A stretch of 64,000 nt of DNA from Berberis thunbergii (taxonomy: Eukaryota; Streptophyta; Magnoliopsida; Ranunculales; Berberidaceae): contig QNQO01000678.1 of NCBI GenBank assembly GCA_003290165.1, positions 124,001 through 188,000 of the forward strand. Direction: 5' to 3'. Position numbers and translations under genes: made by a program. Under the pieces are notes generated by a model. The model saw nothing but the letters and a program-made list of their open reading frames with translations. It did no database searches and was not told the origin of the DNA. Of this stretch, positions 23,503 through 35,435 are shown one piece after another. The stretch's first letter is position 1, and each line of letters begins with the position of its first letter.

Positions 23503-23912
23503 CTTTCTTTTCTCAAGCACTTCCCGTGCGACACTATCAAACTTTGCCTCGACTTATCAAAGAAAACTACTTAGCCTTGCCCACGAAAGACTTACTTAGA
23601 CTATGGAAAGCTAAGCAAGCTTAAGAGAACTAGAACTTGTATTGTTTGAATTCTCTAAGGTGATTACAACAAATGAGGCCTTAGCCTATTTATACAACTC
23701 CACCTCCTCAATGGACGGTGGTGATCAATTTGATCTAACGGTCTACAATGAACTTCTACATACTTCCTTAGAAATATCTAAGGACTAGAATCCTATGGAA
23801 CTCTATGAAATTTTATGGAAGGTTCTAGAGAACTCTCTAGAACAATGTGGAATACTCTACATTATTTACACTTGCTAATCTCACTTGGCTAGGCAAGAAG
23901 ATAGTTGTGACA
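23503..23912 (-). repeat. LTR-like promoter fragment, minus strand
   Basis: On the minus strand the block starts TGTCACAACTATC and contains a perfect hairpin GTTCTAGAG-AACT-CTCTAGAAC and a TATAAATAGG box (about 23691-23682). It continues with a leader-like sequence into the site where the hAT at 22589 inserted, so the original element extended leftward past 22580. The layout is that of an LTR (U3, TATA, R). No coding region or partner LTR is in the window. Confidence 0.4.
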
Positions 23913-23956
23913 CAAGGTATACCCATTGCCAGGGGTGGTGAGTTGGAGCATATCAG

Positions 23957-24141
23957 CAACAATTCAAGGCAGCCAGGACTATAGTGACTTTTGAGTCAGG
24001 GTAGGGATTTTTTACATTTCTATACATTATGTTTGTGGTTGTGTTTTAAAGAGAATATGTAAAAATGTAAAAAAAAAAAAAAAAAAAAAAACCTACCCTA
24101 ACCCAAAAGTGACTAGAAACCCTGGCTGCCAAGAATTGTTG
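23957..24141. mobile_element. Long inverted-repeat MITE
   Basis: Left arm (from CAACAATTCAAGGCAGCCAGG) and right arm (ending CCTGGCTGCCAAGAATTGTTG) are about 60 bp each and pair over most of their length. They enclose a short AT-rich loop and a run of about 27 A. Flanking 9-mers GCATATCAG and GCATATTAC match at 7 of 9 positions, suggesting a decayed Mutator-type duplication. Confidence 0.65.
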
Positions 24142-24275
24142 GCATATTACACCATTTTTTTGGCATATTAGACCATTTAATATCATGAAAACTACATGTC
24201 GTAGGTACACGCGATCGTAGAAAACAATGTTGTTATATAAGACTCATTTTTTGGGGGGTAGGCAGGGACTAATTA

Positions 24276-25343
24276 ACACCATAGGTTCTACTGTCTCACA
24301 TCACCAAACAAATTTTTTCTCTCCCATCTCCTCCCTTTCTATCCCACATCACCAATTGGAATGCACATCTTTTTAGAAACAAAGAACCCAAACCCCCCAT
24401 TAGAAACCACCTTCACCATCAATCCCCCCCCCCCCCACACACACAAATCCCTATATTTTCCCTCACTCTTTCAATTCAAATTTAATCAATTCGGCCACCA
24501 TAGGGGTGCCCACGATCACCTCTCAAGCTTACGCGTCTTATCCACTTTTATTTCAAGTCTTATCTCCACTGAAGAAGAGAGGTTTGTATAGCAGTTATAA
24601 TCATCCTTTGATTCTTCTGCTTCAAATACACTGTTAAGTTGAATCGACATCAAGGTCAATTGTAACCTAGAGCAGCCATGGTGGATGCAACCTCCCAGTC
24701 GCCCATCTCCCATTTTGTTTTTGTTTTTGTTTTTGTTTTTTTCTTCTTGCCCCCCCCCCCACGCAACTACAAGTTTTCCACTCGCAAGTGCCTCCGTGAG
24801 GGCAATTGTTTCCCTCGTGCAACCCACCACAAGTAGGAAATCCATCATCACAGAGGTCACCGTGAGGTCGAGAAAAAAACCAAAAACAGAAGATTGAGAG
24901 AGATATTTGTTGCGTGAGCAGTTGTGGTTGTGTGGGAGAATAAGAAAGAATGGGATGATAAAGGACAGGCGATGATTGGAGAACTCGGCGACCGCTGCAA
25001 TGGCTTGGACGATATCCGCCATACCACAAATCAGTCTCCAGCTGCATAGCAACACTTTAATCTTGCATAGACAACCATCACCGCAACCCCATCTCCTCTA
25101 TCTCACGTTGTCGCAGGTCATCTCTCACCGTCCCTTGCAATTGATCGCCCCCTTCCTCGCTAGACCGCATCATACATGAGCAGTCGATCACAGCAGGGTT
25201 ATGTTGTTGTTGCTGTTCTTGAGAAGAGAGGGCGAAAGAGAAGAGTGAAATAACGGTTTAAATTAGTAGTGTGGGTTAGTAAGTCAAGAAAATAAAAAAA
25301 TAAAAATTAATTTGGTGGTGTGGGACAATAGAAGATGCGGTGT
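24276..25343. mobile_element. Putative TIR transposon, 1.07 kb
   Basis: About 35-40 bp at the left (ACACCATAGGTTCTACTGTC...) and the inverted right end (read on minus: ACACCGCATCTTCTATTGTC...) match at roughly 75-80% by eye. The interior has a C tract at 24425-24436, a (TTTTTG)n run at about 24717-24740 and open frames without recognisable homology. Target duplication not found. Confidence 0.45.
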
Positions 25344-26045
25344 AAAAAATTTGTTGCCTTTCTTGTATGGCAGGAAAAAAAAAACACTATGCAACAATAA
25401 GAGTTTTCTTACTTTTAAAAAAGTGGAATCCTCACTTCACTTCTTGTATTTAATACAGTTAAATAAATTAAAAAATCACTTTCTTCTCTCCTCTAGCTCA
25501 TCTTCGTCATACTTTATATTAAATTGAAAAATTGACTTTTTGATCAATGAGGAATCCAGTCTTGTCCGTAGGGTGGTTGTTATTCTTAACAATTCGCCAT
25601 TACACCCCATTTCATCCAAAATCCATCAATTGTGCAATTTGGCTTGACAATGATAGTTGATGTTTTTACTATTTTTTTTTAATAACCCATCGATTATAGA
25701 TCACGCTCTAATGTTGTGGTGGTGTATCTTAGCTATGATGTTGTGCTATCTTTGAATAATAACTCACATGGGGTGGACCATAGAGAACATGAAAATACAA
25801 TCCCTTCATACAACACGATTCTAAGTATTTTTTTTTTTGGGAGGGGTGCCTAATTTAGAACTATGTGGGAGAGGAGTTATGTCTAACAAACCCCCCAAAA
25901 AAGTTGCACCTCCAATGGATGTGCAAAACATTGTTCACGTTTTTTACTACATCTTAGATGTGAACACTCTGATGTAGTAGCCAGAAGACAACCTTATAGA
26001 ATTTTCACCCATGAGTGGAAAGCTAAAGCAAATATATATATATAT
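25344..26045. other. Unassigned AT-rich intergenic sequence
   Basis: No gene or paired repeat ends found. A TA microsatellite (about 26031-26045) marks its right end. Confidence 0.4.
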
Positions 26046-26268
26046 CGCTAAGCGGTAGGCAGACGGCAAGCAGGGAATTAATGTCCAGAAGCCTAGGCGT
26101 TCTTTTTATGTATTATAAATTATAAGCATAATAGCATGTAAATTACTTCCAATGCCAAGATACATATGCAAAATTTATTAAAAAAGATAGACTCTTAATT
26201 TTGTTAATTTTTTTTCAAACTAAAAATAAAAATATTAAAAAAAATTCAAAAACTTGCCTAGGAGGAAT
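26046..26268. mobile_element. GCCTAGGCG-type MITE inserted in a TA microsatellite
   Basis: A 220-bp block starting CGCTAAGCGGTAGGC with AAGCCTAGGCG near 26090, and ending CTTGCCTAGGAGG, is flanked on both sides by (AT)n tracts (26031-26045 and 26269-26282). Insertion between the two halves of one microsatellite is the simplest reading. Confidence 0.45.
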
Positions 26269-27967
26269 TATATATATATATTTCCATCCTACCCCTCACA
26301 CTGTACTCGGAAGGTGTAAATTTCAAGTTGGTAATCTTGGTGTGTGGGGGTGAATGTGGTGGAAAAGGCGATCCACCCTTATCTCCATCTATTTTGAATG
26401 TCGTCCCCCATTCAAAGTCGAAGAAAAAAATTTGCAAAATGGGTTAAACACAGATTTCTCCATGTCATGTAATTGTGTCGAACAAGAAATTTTTGTTTTA
26501 CCACCCATGAGATGCACTTGGGGTTGGAATGTCAATTTTTTTTGCTTACCACCCCATGGGTGGAGATGTTCTTATGATTAAGTCTTTTTGTCGCATCAAA
26601 GATGTCGCACTACATCTCACATACCCCTTTTTGCTTTTCACCCCATGGGTGGAGATGTTCTTACGACTAAGACTTCATGTCACATTTATCTATAAATGAA
26701 TGGTTCATTAATTGGTCGCTAGTTAATAATTTATTAATTTATTTTATAATCAATTTTCTATTTTCAAAGCAAATATGTGCATGTATCTTATGAAAACCCA
26801 TAGCCATGGATTCATGTACAAGTCAAACTTTCAAATGAGTATTAAAAAGAACAAGATATAAGGGTTTTAAAGATATATATACATATATTCTTAGAACTAG
26901 AAGATAAAGTGGCTTAGAATTTAATGCCCATGTATATACATAGGACATGATCTTTATATAAACAATCTATAAGATCCAAAATCATGTCATTTTGTTCCTC
27001 CATAACATCTCATTTGAAAGGAGTAAAAAATCTACATTAACTGTGAGATGAGGAGAGCGCTATGGGAGTATAAAAATGAACATCCTACTTTTACTCGTTT
27101 TTGCAACAACAGATTCAAGAAAGGTATCAGCTCTCCATCAACCAACCAACAATATCAAACACTCTAGGTCAGCATGGTATTTGTCGGATTAGATGAAAAA
27201 TGGCAATGTGAAGAGGCACAAATTACTAAAATATCCCGAGTTAGGAAAAACATTGTATGAGTGGTTTCTCCAATATCAAAAGAATATGAATATGAATGGA
27301 GAAATGATTTATTATGCATTATAAATTTTATTTTGTTTGTATGTATTTTAATCAGTTATTAATTTATATATTTGATAGGCCCTAAGAAAAGTTAGAAAAA
27401 AATTATCATCTTATTCAGTAAGCGAAATTATTATTTTAATACAAAGGCTCGACAAGATCAAAGTTTTTTATTATCTAAGCGAGGTTATTACTTTATCGAA
27501 ATTCATTTATTGAGGTTTTACTGTACCAAGGTGTAAATTTTAGAGCATCTCCACCCATGGAATGAAAATGGAAATGCAAAAGAGAATTTTTCATCCCCAT
27601 TGGGTGATATTGTTGTTTTGGTTGTTGATGCATCCAATCAGTCTTTGTTGATCTCGAACCTACAAAATGAACAGTTGTGAGCCAGGGACCACTATTGTGG
27701 TGGATGAAGGCACTCTGATGCTTAAGTCAAGCGATGGTGCAAGGAAGAATGAAGACAATGTGTATGCGTACATTTCTTCATCCCTTCGTTCACTTTTTAT
27801 AGTGTGTTCTCTCATCAACTTTTTATGCTATCGAGGGTGTAATGGAAGGAGGAGATCTCGTCCAGAATTTTACATGTGCAATTACTAGTCTTTTCGACAC
27901 TTGGCTTTGTTTAGGACCCAATGCTTGATTGGATTAAGAATTGATTTGTGCGAGTAGATCTCGAGCC
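26269..27967. other. Intergenic sequence with fragments of a GAGCATCTCCACCC repeat
   Basis: The motif CATGGGTGGAGATG occurs twice (26553-26566 and 26643-26656) in near-identical blocks about 91 bp apart, and its inverse GCATCTCCACCCATGG lies at 27545-27560. A third site is near 49953. These look like ends of one non-autonomous transposon family; complete copies cannot be delimited. No gene recognised. Confidence 0.4.
26541..26684. repeat. Tandem duplication of a transposon end, period about 91 bp
   Basis: The blocks GCTTACCACCCCATGGGTGG... (26541 on) and GCTTTTCACCCCATGGGTGG... (26632 on) each continue with AGATGTTCTTA and AAG-rich sequence. They are about 85% alike by eye. Confidence 0.6.
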
Positions 27968-29676
27968 TGTGACAACTTGAGATTTGTGTCCGGCCTGATA
28001 TTCACATAATTATTACATAAAATATCCTATAATTTATACTTGTTAGTGCAATATTATATTATATTTTAATTATTTTGTTTTCATGTTTTTCTTGTAGAAA
28101 TTTGAGTTTAAACGATGAAATCGCCTTAACGCGATAAGTTTGAAATAACTAGTCCAAAGTGGTGCGGATGGTGAAATAAATAATAAAGCCCCAGCTCAAA
28201 AACTGACATAAAAACCCAAACCCAACCTTACACTGAGAAAGAAAGAAAGAAAACCTTATTCAGTCTTCATATCTCCCCTTTCCATTCTCTCTCTCCCACG
28301 TCTATTTTCTTCCTCTCTTTTTTCCAGCCATCAACACCACCTAATCACATCCACTCTGCCGGCGATTCTCGCTTGATGGATGGATCGACAGTCACTCAAC
28401 CTCGTCACCTTCTCTACACCTCACATCCCATATTCCATCATGGCTTCACCCTCCTCCAGCCTCAACCACCAACAACACTCTGTTCCATCTCCTGACTTCA
28501 TCATCTCATCAGTCACCCATTGCCGAGGCAGCTCACCACAATAACTCGCAAAGAAACAACACCTCACACCACCGTCATCTCTGTCTCGCAACAACCCAAC
28601 CGTCATCGTTTCCCTTCCCTGACGCAAAACACGACCACCATCAGAGCCACAACCACACCGTCTAGCCACCAACAAAACCCTGCACATCACCATTTCTCAT
28701 CATCAGAATTCCTTCCTCGTCTCTCTTCGTTCCCTCTTTCTCTACCATCACAGAAGAATAGGAGCAGCAACAGAGCACACGAGGAAGAAAGCAATCTCAC
28801 CGGAGCTCCCTATCTCTCGTCCCTTTCTCTCTCATCCGTGTGTCCACTCTCGTGTCTACCTCTTTTGCAGGTTCAACAAATAAGAAAAAAGACAAACCAA
28901 AACAGGGACAAAAATGAAGTGAAGCAGAGTTCGTTGAGGAGAAGACGCAAGGAATTTGGCGGGAAGAAACAGTTTTTCAAAACAACTTCTCTATATGCAC
29001 CGCGACTGTTTGCTTTTATACCACCATATAGCATAACATCCATTGAAGAAGAGATGTTAGCCCACATAGCAGCCGTATTCACCTCCACCATGGGTCTCTA
29101 AACCCCACGCCGAGGCAAAGATAAAACCACTAGAGTTTGTCGTATTTGAATTACTATTTTCTATATGCTTCAATGTTAAATACAACTGATTTCTGAATAT
29201 TAACAATTTGTTTTCACCGATTATATCCGGTAAAACATCTAGACTAGTCAGTAGTTAGAGTCCTCTTTGTTGATAGTTGAAGTCTGTTTTAATTAATTAA
29301 GTTAAACTTTTGATTGTGTGTGTCGTAGAAAGACATGCAATGCTAGGAATTTAGGCCTTTGCTGAAATTAATTATGAATGTGGATTAATTCTTAGATTAG
29401 TCGTAACGATTCTCGAAAACAGTAACTTAGGTTACACAAGTCTCGAAGAACCTGTGGTGGATTCGATGTCTCGGTCCACTCCCTCATCATCTTATCAATT
29501 TAATTTTTAGTTGTTCAATTTAGTTATCTTAATTTAGGAATTTTCAACTGTTGTAACCCCCATTTTAGATTAGTTTAAATAGATTTCATAATTCGATTGT
29601 CTCGTCAATCCTCATGGGATTGACCAGTATTTGCCACTATCTACTAGTTAGGCAGCCGTGCACTTGCGGTATAACA
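27968..29676 (+). repeat. Putative solo LTR or LTR-plus-leader of an unidentified retroelement
   Basis: It begins TGTGACAACTTGAG and includes a block TTAACGCGATAAG followed by a CT-rich leader. Near 29615-29676 it reads GGGATTGACCAGTATTTGCC and ends GCACTTGCGGTATAACA, a style I associate with LTR/leader junctions of plant gypsy elements. Neither a target duplication nor a primer site could be confirmed. The long open frame at 28520-29101 is low-complexity and not convincing. Confidence 0.3.
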
Positions 29677-30066
29677 AGTAGGGTTTATTAGCTTATTAAT
29701 TTAGGTTAGTAAAATGTACATCATGGCCTTATTGTTCTGGGCCAAGCCCCAAGACCCTTGTCACTTAGGTTAGCGTGACTTGGGCTTGGGCATCTGACTT
29801 ATGGGCTGAACAATATTTTAAGCATGAGCCTGCATGGGACCTTGTTAAAACTTTTCTCGTGTTAGGGTTGACCCCATGCCATGTGTACGGTTGTGATTGG
29901 GTGACTGTTCAATGTCTCATCACTTATAAACTATTTTTGTCTTTTTCCATAAAATGTAAGGCTCGCTTGGTGCCATATAGAACATCTCTCACCTATTTCT
30001 GCGTAATCTCTTGCTTCATCATCCCTAACCTTTCACTACCTAATCTTTATCCTCTTCACATTTCCA
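29677..30066. other. Presumed leader or left flank of the copia element
   Basis: No clear copia 5' LTR or primer binding site is visible upstream of the copia Gag start. The string AATCTTTATCCTCTTCAC occurs twice (30042-30059 and 30090-30107). Confidence 0.35.
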
Positions 30067-30305
30067 ATGGCCAACGAAAACATCAACATGCAATCCCTTA
30101 ATCTTTATCCTCTTCACCACTTTCTCCTTCAACAGTCTTATTATCTGGTATCTATCAAGTTGTGTACTGATAGCAATTTCCTTATATGGAAAAATCAATT
30201 TGAAACTAGGGTGAGCATCCCATCCCGCGATACTAATCATGTCCCAGTCCCAGTCCCATCCCGTTCCATTCCGATTTTTCCTGGTTCTTTTGGAATTGAT
30301 CAAAC

Positions 30306-30902
30306 TAGGCACGGAACGGGATGAGACAAGACGGGAAATATTACTCAAAACTAACTCGTGGGAGGAAAGCGATAGGCCTATTTGCATATGAACACTGACA
30401 AATTCCTCTCATTGATGCCAAGTCTATAATACAAGTTAAACTAATTTGATGTAAGTATTTATAAATATCAATTTTACGAATTCAAGACTAGACTAGGATG
30501 AATAATTAACTATGTTTAGAGTAGTTTCAATGGTTAGAATTGAATACACATGAAGAAACAAGGGGATCAAATGATGAACAAATTTAAAATGTTTTCATAC
30601 CCTTTTGTTTGGGTTCGTAGTATAGGACTAAATTCTAATAAAATTCTAAATGTTTTACTAAAATGCATGTATGTCTTGGACACATAAAAGATACACACAT
30701 TGGAAAGTTGCACGTTACAAAGAGGAAAAAATATTACCTACCCCCAACTACCAGAGCAATCATAATAAATATATTAAAATTATTAAAAAAATTCAATTCG
30801 GGACCATCCCACTTTAGATTGGGATAGGATTAACCAATCCAATAAGACCTGCAAAACAATCAGGATGGGACAGAACGAGATCAGAATGGGATGCCCACCC
30901 TA
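30306..30902. mobile_element. Smaller hAT nested inside the hAT at 30207
   Basis: It begins TAGGCACGGAACGGGATGAG (terminus missing about five bases) and ends GATGCCCACCCTA. The flanks GATCAAAC (30298-30305) and AATCAAAC (30903-30910) match at 7 of 8. Outside these points, the outer element reads on in register with its relatives. Confidence 0.8.
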
Positions 30903-30997
30903 AATCAAACTAATGCCATCCCATCCTGGTCTAGAGTGAAATGAGATCGAGATGGAGATTTTCAATCATGCCCATTCCACCCCGTCCAGAATTTATT

Positions 30998-31005
<8 letters not shown>

Positions 31006-31090
<85 letters not shown>
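31006..31090. repeat. ATT trinucleotide microsatellite
   Basis: About 28 uninterrupted copies of ATT/TTA following a short (TTTA)n run, inside the outer hAT element. Confidence 0.95.
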
Positions 31091-31092
<2 letters not shown>

Positions 31093-33688
31093 AGTTACTC
31101 TTCTAAAAGAAAGTTTAGGATGTGTTGAAATTAAATCTAAACATATACTCTTTGAAAATTACTTGCTTGATTTGCTACTATTTGTTTAGATGGAAACTTC
31201 AATTTGGATATTTTAGGTCAAATAGAACCCAAAAAAATTTATGGTTTTTCACATTTTAGATTAGTCATAGGATAATTATTCTTGTAAAGAATACATGAAA
31301 ATGATGGTTTGGGTTAATTTTGAGTTATGTAGTTGGAGATTTGGTAAATAAGCAGTATTTTTCATTTTTGAACTTATATTAAGACAACTTGAGAACATTG
31401 CTAAAAAATTATATATTGTATGAATGATTTTTCAACTCATGCATAAATATGCAAGACAGATCTATGGAGGGGCTCTTTCCATCTGCCATTATTCACTTGA
31501 CAAACTTAATTCCATTATAATGTAACCATCCACAAATTTTATATGACATTAAATATTGTTGTGATGAAAGTTATATGCACATAGATTTGACACTATTGGT
31601 GTGTGAGCAATGTGAGATGAAATTATTTTGTTATTCTTCATTGGAGGACTATTTAGTATATGTTCATCTCATCCTATCACGTCCTAAACCCATTTGGGAT
31701 GGGACGGGGCAGGATGAGGTCTATCATGTTTCAATCTCATCCCAATCATGAACGAGTGGGATGAGATAGGGATGAAGTTCATCTCGTCCCGTGCCCACCC
31801 CTATTTGAAACTGCTTTGAAAAGCCAAAAGCTCATTGGCTACGTTAATGGAAGTTTTAACAAACCCTCTCCCACAAATATTGATACAGATGGCAATACCA
31901 TTGTGAATTCGAAATATGAAAAAATGGGAAACTGGAGATGTTCTTAGTATGATCTACACCTCTCTCTCTATGAAAATTATGTCTCAAATTATTGGTGTCA
32001 AATCCTCCCACCAAGCCTGGATTTCTCTTCACAACATCTACACCAACCGTTCCAAAGCAAGAAAGCTACAACTAAGCCAAGAACTCATTGTTTGTAACAA
32101 AAATAATAAATAAACAAATAAATAAAAAGGCACATCTTCCCTTACTGATTTTCTAGAAACTATAAAGATATTTATGATGCGCTAGAAGCTATTGATCAGC
32201 CGGTTAAGGAAGAAGAGAAAGTTATTCATCTGTTGAAAAGACTAAGTCCTGAATATAAGATGTATTCTACCTTTATACTTGCAAGACCACTTGTTTCCTC
32301 TTATGAAGAAGTGATTTCCCTTCTTCTTAGCCAAGATATGTTATTCTCATCATTCCCCTCCACCAATGATTTAGTTCAAAACATGGCACTCAATGCTCAG
32401 TGTGAGGGTAAAACATGGAACAATACAATAGGAGGTCGTGGAATAAGAGGTCGTGGACGCCGTTTTGGAGGCAAATATGGTCGAGGATGTCATTTTGGGG
32501 GCAAACCTTCAGATCAATACCATGATTGCTCAAGAACTATTATGTTCCATCTAATGGCAACAATTATAAAGGTGTTCTTAGAGTGTCTCCACGAACCAAT
32601 GCCCCATCTCAGCAAGCTATTGTTCCATATCAACAAGCCTTTTTCTCCTAATACCATATGCCAAATCTATTCTCAAAATGGCCATACAGTTGTTGATTGT
32701 CTCAACCGTTATAATCAAGCATATGTTGGCACTCGTCTTCTTGAAACATTCTCCACAATGACTATGCATGATTCATATGATCACAATTGGTACCCTTGAT
32801 AAGCATCCAAAACATTGATTTTTACGCCCCATTTATCTCTTTATTAGTCTCTAATTAGGTTTAAAATTAATTAAACGTCTCTATTTGTTTCGAATTTGAT
32901 TGTCATAATTTTTTTAGGAAATCGAGAAATGTGCAAATTCAAGACAATTCTACAGTATGTGTGCAGGACTAAGAGCAATTGGAGAAATTATAAAATCAAT
33001 GAAATGTACAAAATTCGAGGCATTTGGGCATGTTCGTGGCACATGTGGATCAAGAATTTCATTCCAAGACTAATATTATAGAAGTCAACATTTGATTCCA
33101 ATTAGTGATGATTTATGATGGTGACGTGTGACAAGTTTTAAGATAAGAACTTCAAGTGTGGAGCATGCAATTATAAAGACAAATAAAACATCAACCCAAA
33201 GCATATTCCAATGATCAAATCAAAGAATATTCCATTACCTTGAGTTTTGTCACATGTATCTACCTCAAAGTAGGACTATCTTAATGTACATATTCCTAAT
33301 TATGACTTTATTGATTTTATATAATATGATATGGTTGATTTTATATAATATGATCTGGCGTATAAGTCAGGGATTTATAGGATTTTTCCCATTTCTATCT
33401 TAGAGGAGAACACTATAAATAGGCTCTCAAACTCTTGGAGAAAAGACATCAAATACATCTAATTCTTTTTCATACATCATTCTCTTATCTCTAGCGTAGC
33501 TTAAATTAGTTTTCTTTATTTCGTTGGAGCTTTTGTTCAAGTTACATGCAAGTTTTCAGTTTTGAATTTAATAAAAATTGATATTTTTATGCATTAGTTA
33601 TCTTTTAATATGATTAGTTTACTTCCTCATCTAACTTTCTAATTCCACTCTTAGTTTATTTCATCACAATGACAATTGTATGCTAAAC

Positions 33689-35435
33689 TAGGGGTGGGCC
33701 GGACCAGTTAACCGGACCGTGCAACCCAAACTGAAGACCGGACCAAACTTTTAAATCCCAAAATTTTACAGCCCAAGCCCAGATCGAGTACCCCGAGTTA
33801 ATTGGGCTTTCGGTTAACCAAAATTTCAGGTCGGTCTCAGTCAAGCCCGAAATTTTCACCCCAATTTTTTTTAACTTTTTTCAGCATTGTTATTGGAGTA
33901 ATCTATAGTGCCTGATGCTACCAGGCATCGTAGATCTACATCGAGATAAGAGATAACTCCTATCTCGATGTAAATCTACAATGCCCTGGTACCACCAGGG
34001 ACCAAACCAAGCATGGTACCAGTGCACCTTAGAATTTTCCTTGTTGAGTAATGCTACGGTGCCTGGTATGGTGTCTGGTGCTACTAGGCACCGTAGATCT
34101 GCATCGAGATAAGAGACAACTCCTATTTCAATGCAGATCTACAGTACCCTAGTACCACTAGACATGGTGCCAGGGCACCTTAGAATTTTCCTTGTTTGTT
34201 CAGTCTAGTTTTTTTAGCACTATTTTTCCAGTAATGTTATTGTTAAAATCAAGACCAGAAATTATTATTTTTTTCCCCAAATACACAAGAAAGTATCCAA
34301 CATTTGATATATCCAAACTAAGAACACCTTGCAAATCCAAACCAAACACACAAACCTTATAAATACAAAACTCCTTACAAATCCAAAGACCTGAATATGC
34401 AAAATACAAAACTAAAAAACATTAAAAGACCCTTTGTTAACCTCATCTTCATGCTCCTCCATCTTCAATCATCCATTGTAGACTTTATAATAAGCTGATA
34501 ACCTGAAAATAGACAACAGAGTGTAATGATTTGTAACGAAAATACTCTCTAAAGTGATTGAAACTTTGTTTTTTAATAGGTGAACTAATTTGTAACAATT
34601 AATTGAAAGGTCAAACCAAATAAAACCGGAAATGTATCAACAACAATGTGGTCGAATTGCATATGTTGTTGAAATTGCAGCCGCAGCCACCATGTTAGGT
34701 GCACTAACATTAATATGAGTTCCCATCTTAGATTGGGATATGGTTTATTAAAAACACCAAACACCAGGGTATTTGAACAGAAGATGAGAGAAGACGATCA
34801 ATCACGGACTTTAAAACTATTGATTGTATGGATTTTGTAGTTAAAAATAAAAAAACATTCTAGCCAGGCTGACCCTTTGATCTAATGACTGCCTGCCAAA
34901 CAAATCTCTATCATGAAAAAAATAGATTGTCTTGGGTTCAAAAATAATGCATGAGGGATGAGGGTTTATTAAAATTCTTGAAAAAGAATAAAGGGCCAAA
35001 GAAAACCACCTTGTATTTGAGATGTTGTTTACAGAAATCATTAATAAAAGAAAGAGATGTATCCATTAGGGATTAGACTCATCGTTTCGTTGCAAATGGG
35101 CGTCCAACTCCACCAGTTATTCAAGATTTCAAGGGAACAAAAACTTCTTTTTTCTTGGCTTCTTGATTTTTGCCGAGAGGAGGCGGATTTGCAAGATGAA
35201 GAAAAGGCTTATTTGCAAGATGAAGACCCGGATTTGCAAGAAGAAGAGGAGGCTTCAAGATCTGTCTTTATTTGCGAGTAAAACCCTAGTGAAAAAAAGA
35301 CACTATATATGATTGTTTTAATATTCGGACCGGAACGGTTATCCGCCGGGTTCTAAAAGTGGGAACCGACGATCGGACCGAAAATTAAATAACCGAGTGG
35401 GGCCGGGTTTTTTTTGTCTTATATGCCCATCTCTA
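33689..35435. mobile_element. hAT-like element, 1.75 kb, CCGGACCGG subfamily, in the Athila-type LTR
   Basis: Starts TAGGGGTGGGCC and ends ATGCCCATCTCTA. The other LTR of the host element gives the empty site, proving insertion. The flanking 8-mers TGCTAAAC and GACTAAAT match at only 5 of 8, so the duplication is decayed. Both ends carry motifs such as ACCGGACC, GGTTAACC and GGACCGGAACGG. It contains two tandem MITEs. A short acidic open frame at 35057-35281 has no recognisable homology. Confidence 0.8.
33896..34191. mobile_element. Two tandem copies of a small hairpin MITE
   Basis: Copies at about 33896-34040 and 34046-34191, separated by TTGTT. Each starts GAGTAAT and ends CTTAGAATTTTCC. 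Each contains an internal hairpin whose arms read GTAGATCTACATCGAGATA and its inverse. A third copy stands alone at 53912-54056, upstream of RPA3. Confidence 0.8.

Larger units (their letters stand above)
30207..31803. mobile_element. Non-autonomous hAT element, 1.6 kb, in copia Gag
   Basis: Left end TAGGGTGAGCA and right end TGCCCACCCCTA are flanked by a perfect duplication TTTGAAAC (30199-30206 and 31804-31811). Subterminal GGGATGGGA motifs are present. It holds a second hAT (30306-30902) and a long ATT microsatellite, so its own sequence is about 1.0 kb, like its relatives. Confidence 0.92.
30067..32796 (+). pseudogene. copia Gag remnant, interrupted by a hAT
   Basis: The first 47 codons start MANENINMQ and include the LCTDSNFLIWKNQ motif typical of plant copia Gag. 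The frame resumes at 31812 with LKSQKLIGYVNG. An extra A near 31920 and later stops (for example 32111) break it. A zinc knuckle at 32659-32700 reads CQIY...GHTVVDC: the second Cys is replaced by Tyr. The fragment ends HDSYDHNWYP, just before the protease motif, where the Athila-type element inserted. Confidence 0.85.

Noticed and set aside
24516..25055. Open frame of 179 codons on the minus strand
   Set aside because: Contains translated (CAAAAA)n and other simple repeats, no recognisable domain, and lies within a putative TIR element.
28520..29101. Open frame of 193 codons on the plus strand
   Set aside because: Composition is Ser/Thr/His/Pro-rich from CT-rich DNA, with no domain and no splice context; lies in an LTR-like block.
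30150..30157. TGGTATCT as a copia primer binding site
   Set aside because: It lies in frame within the Gag coding region (YYLVSIKL) and has no LTR in front of it.
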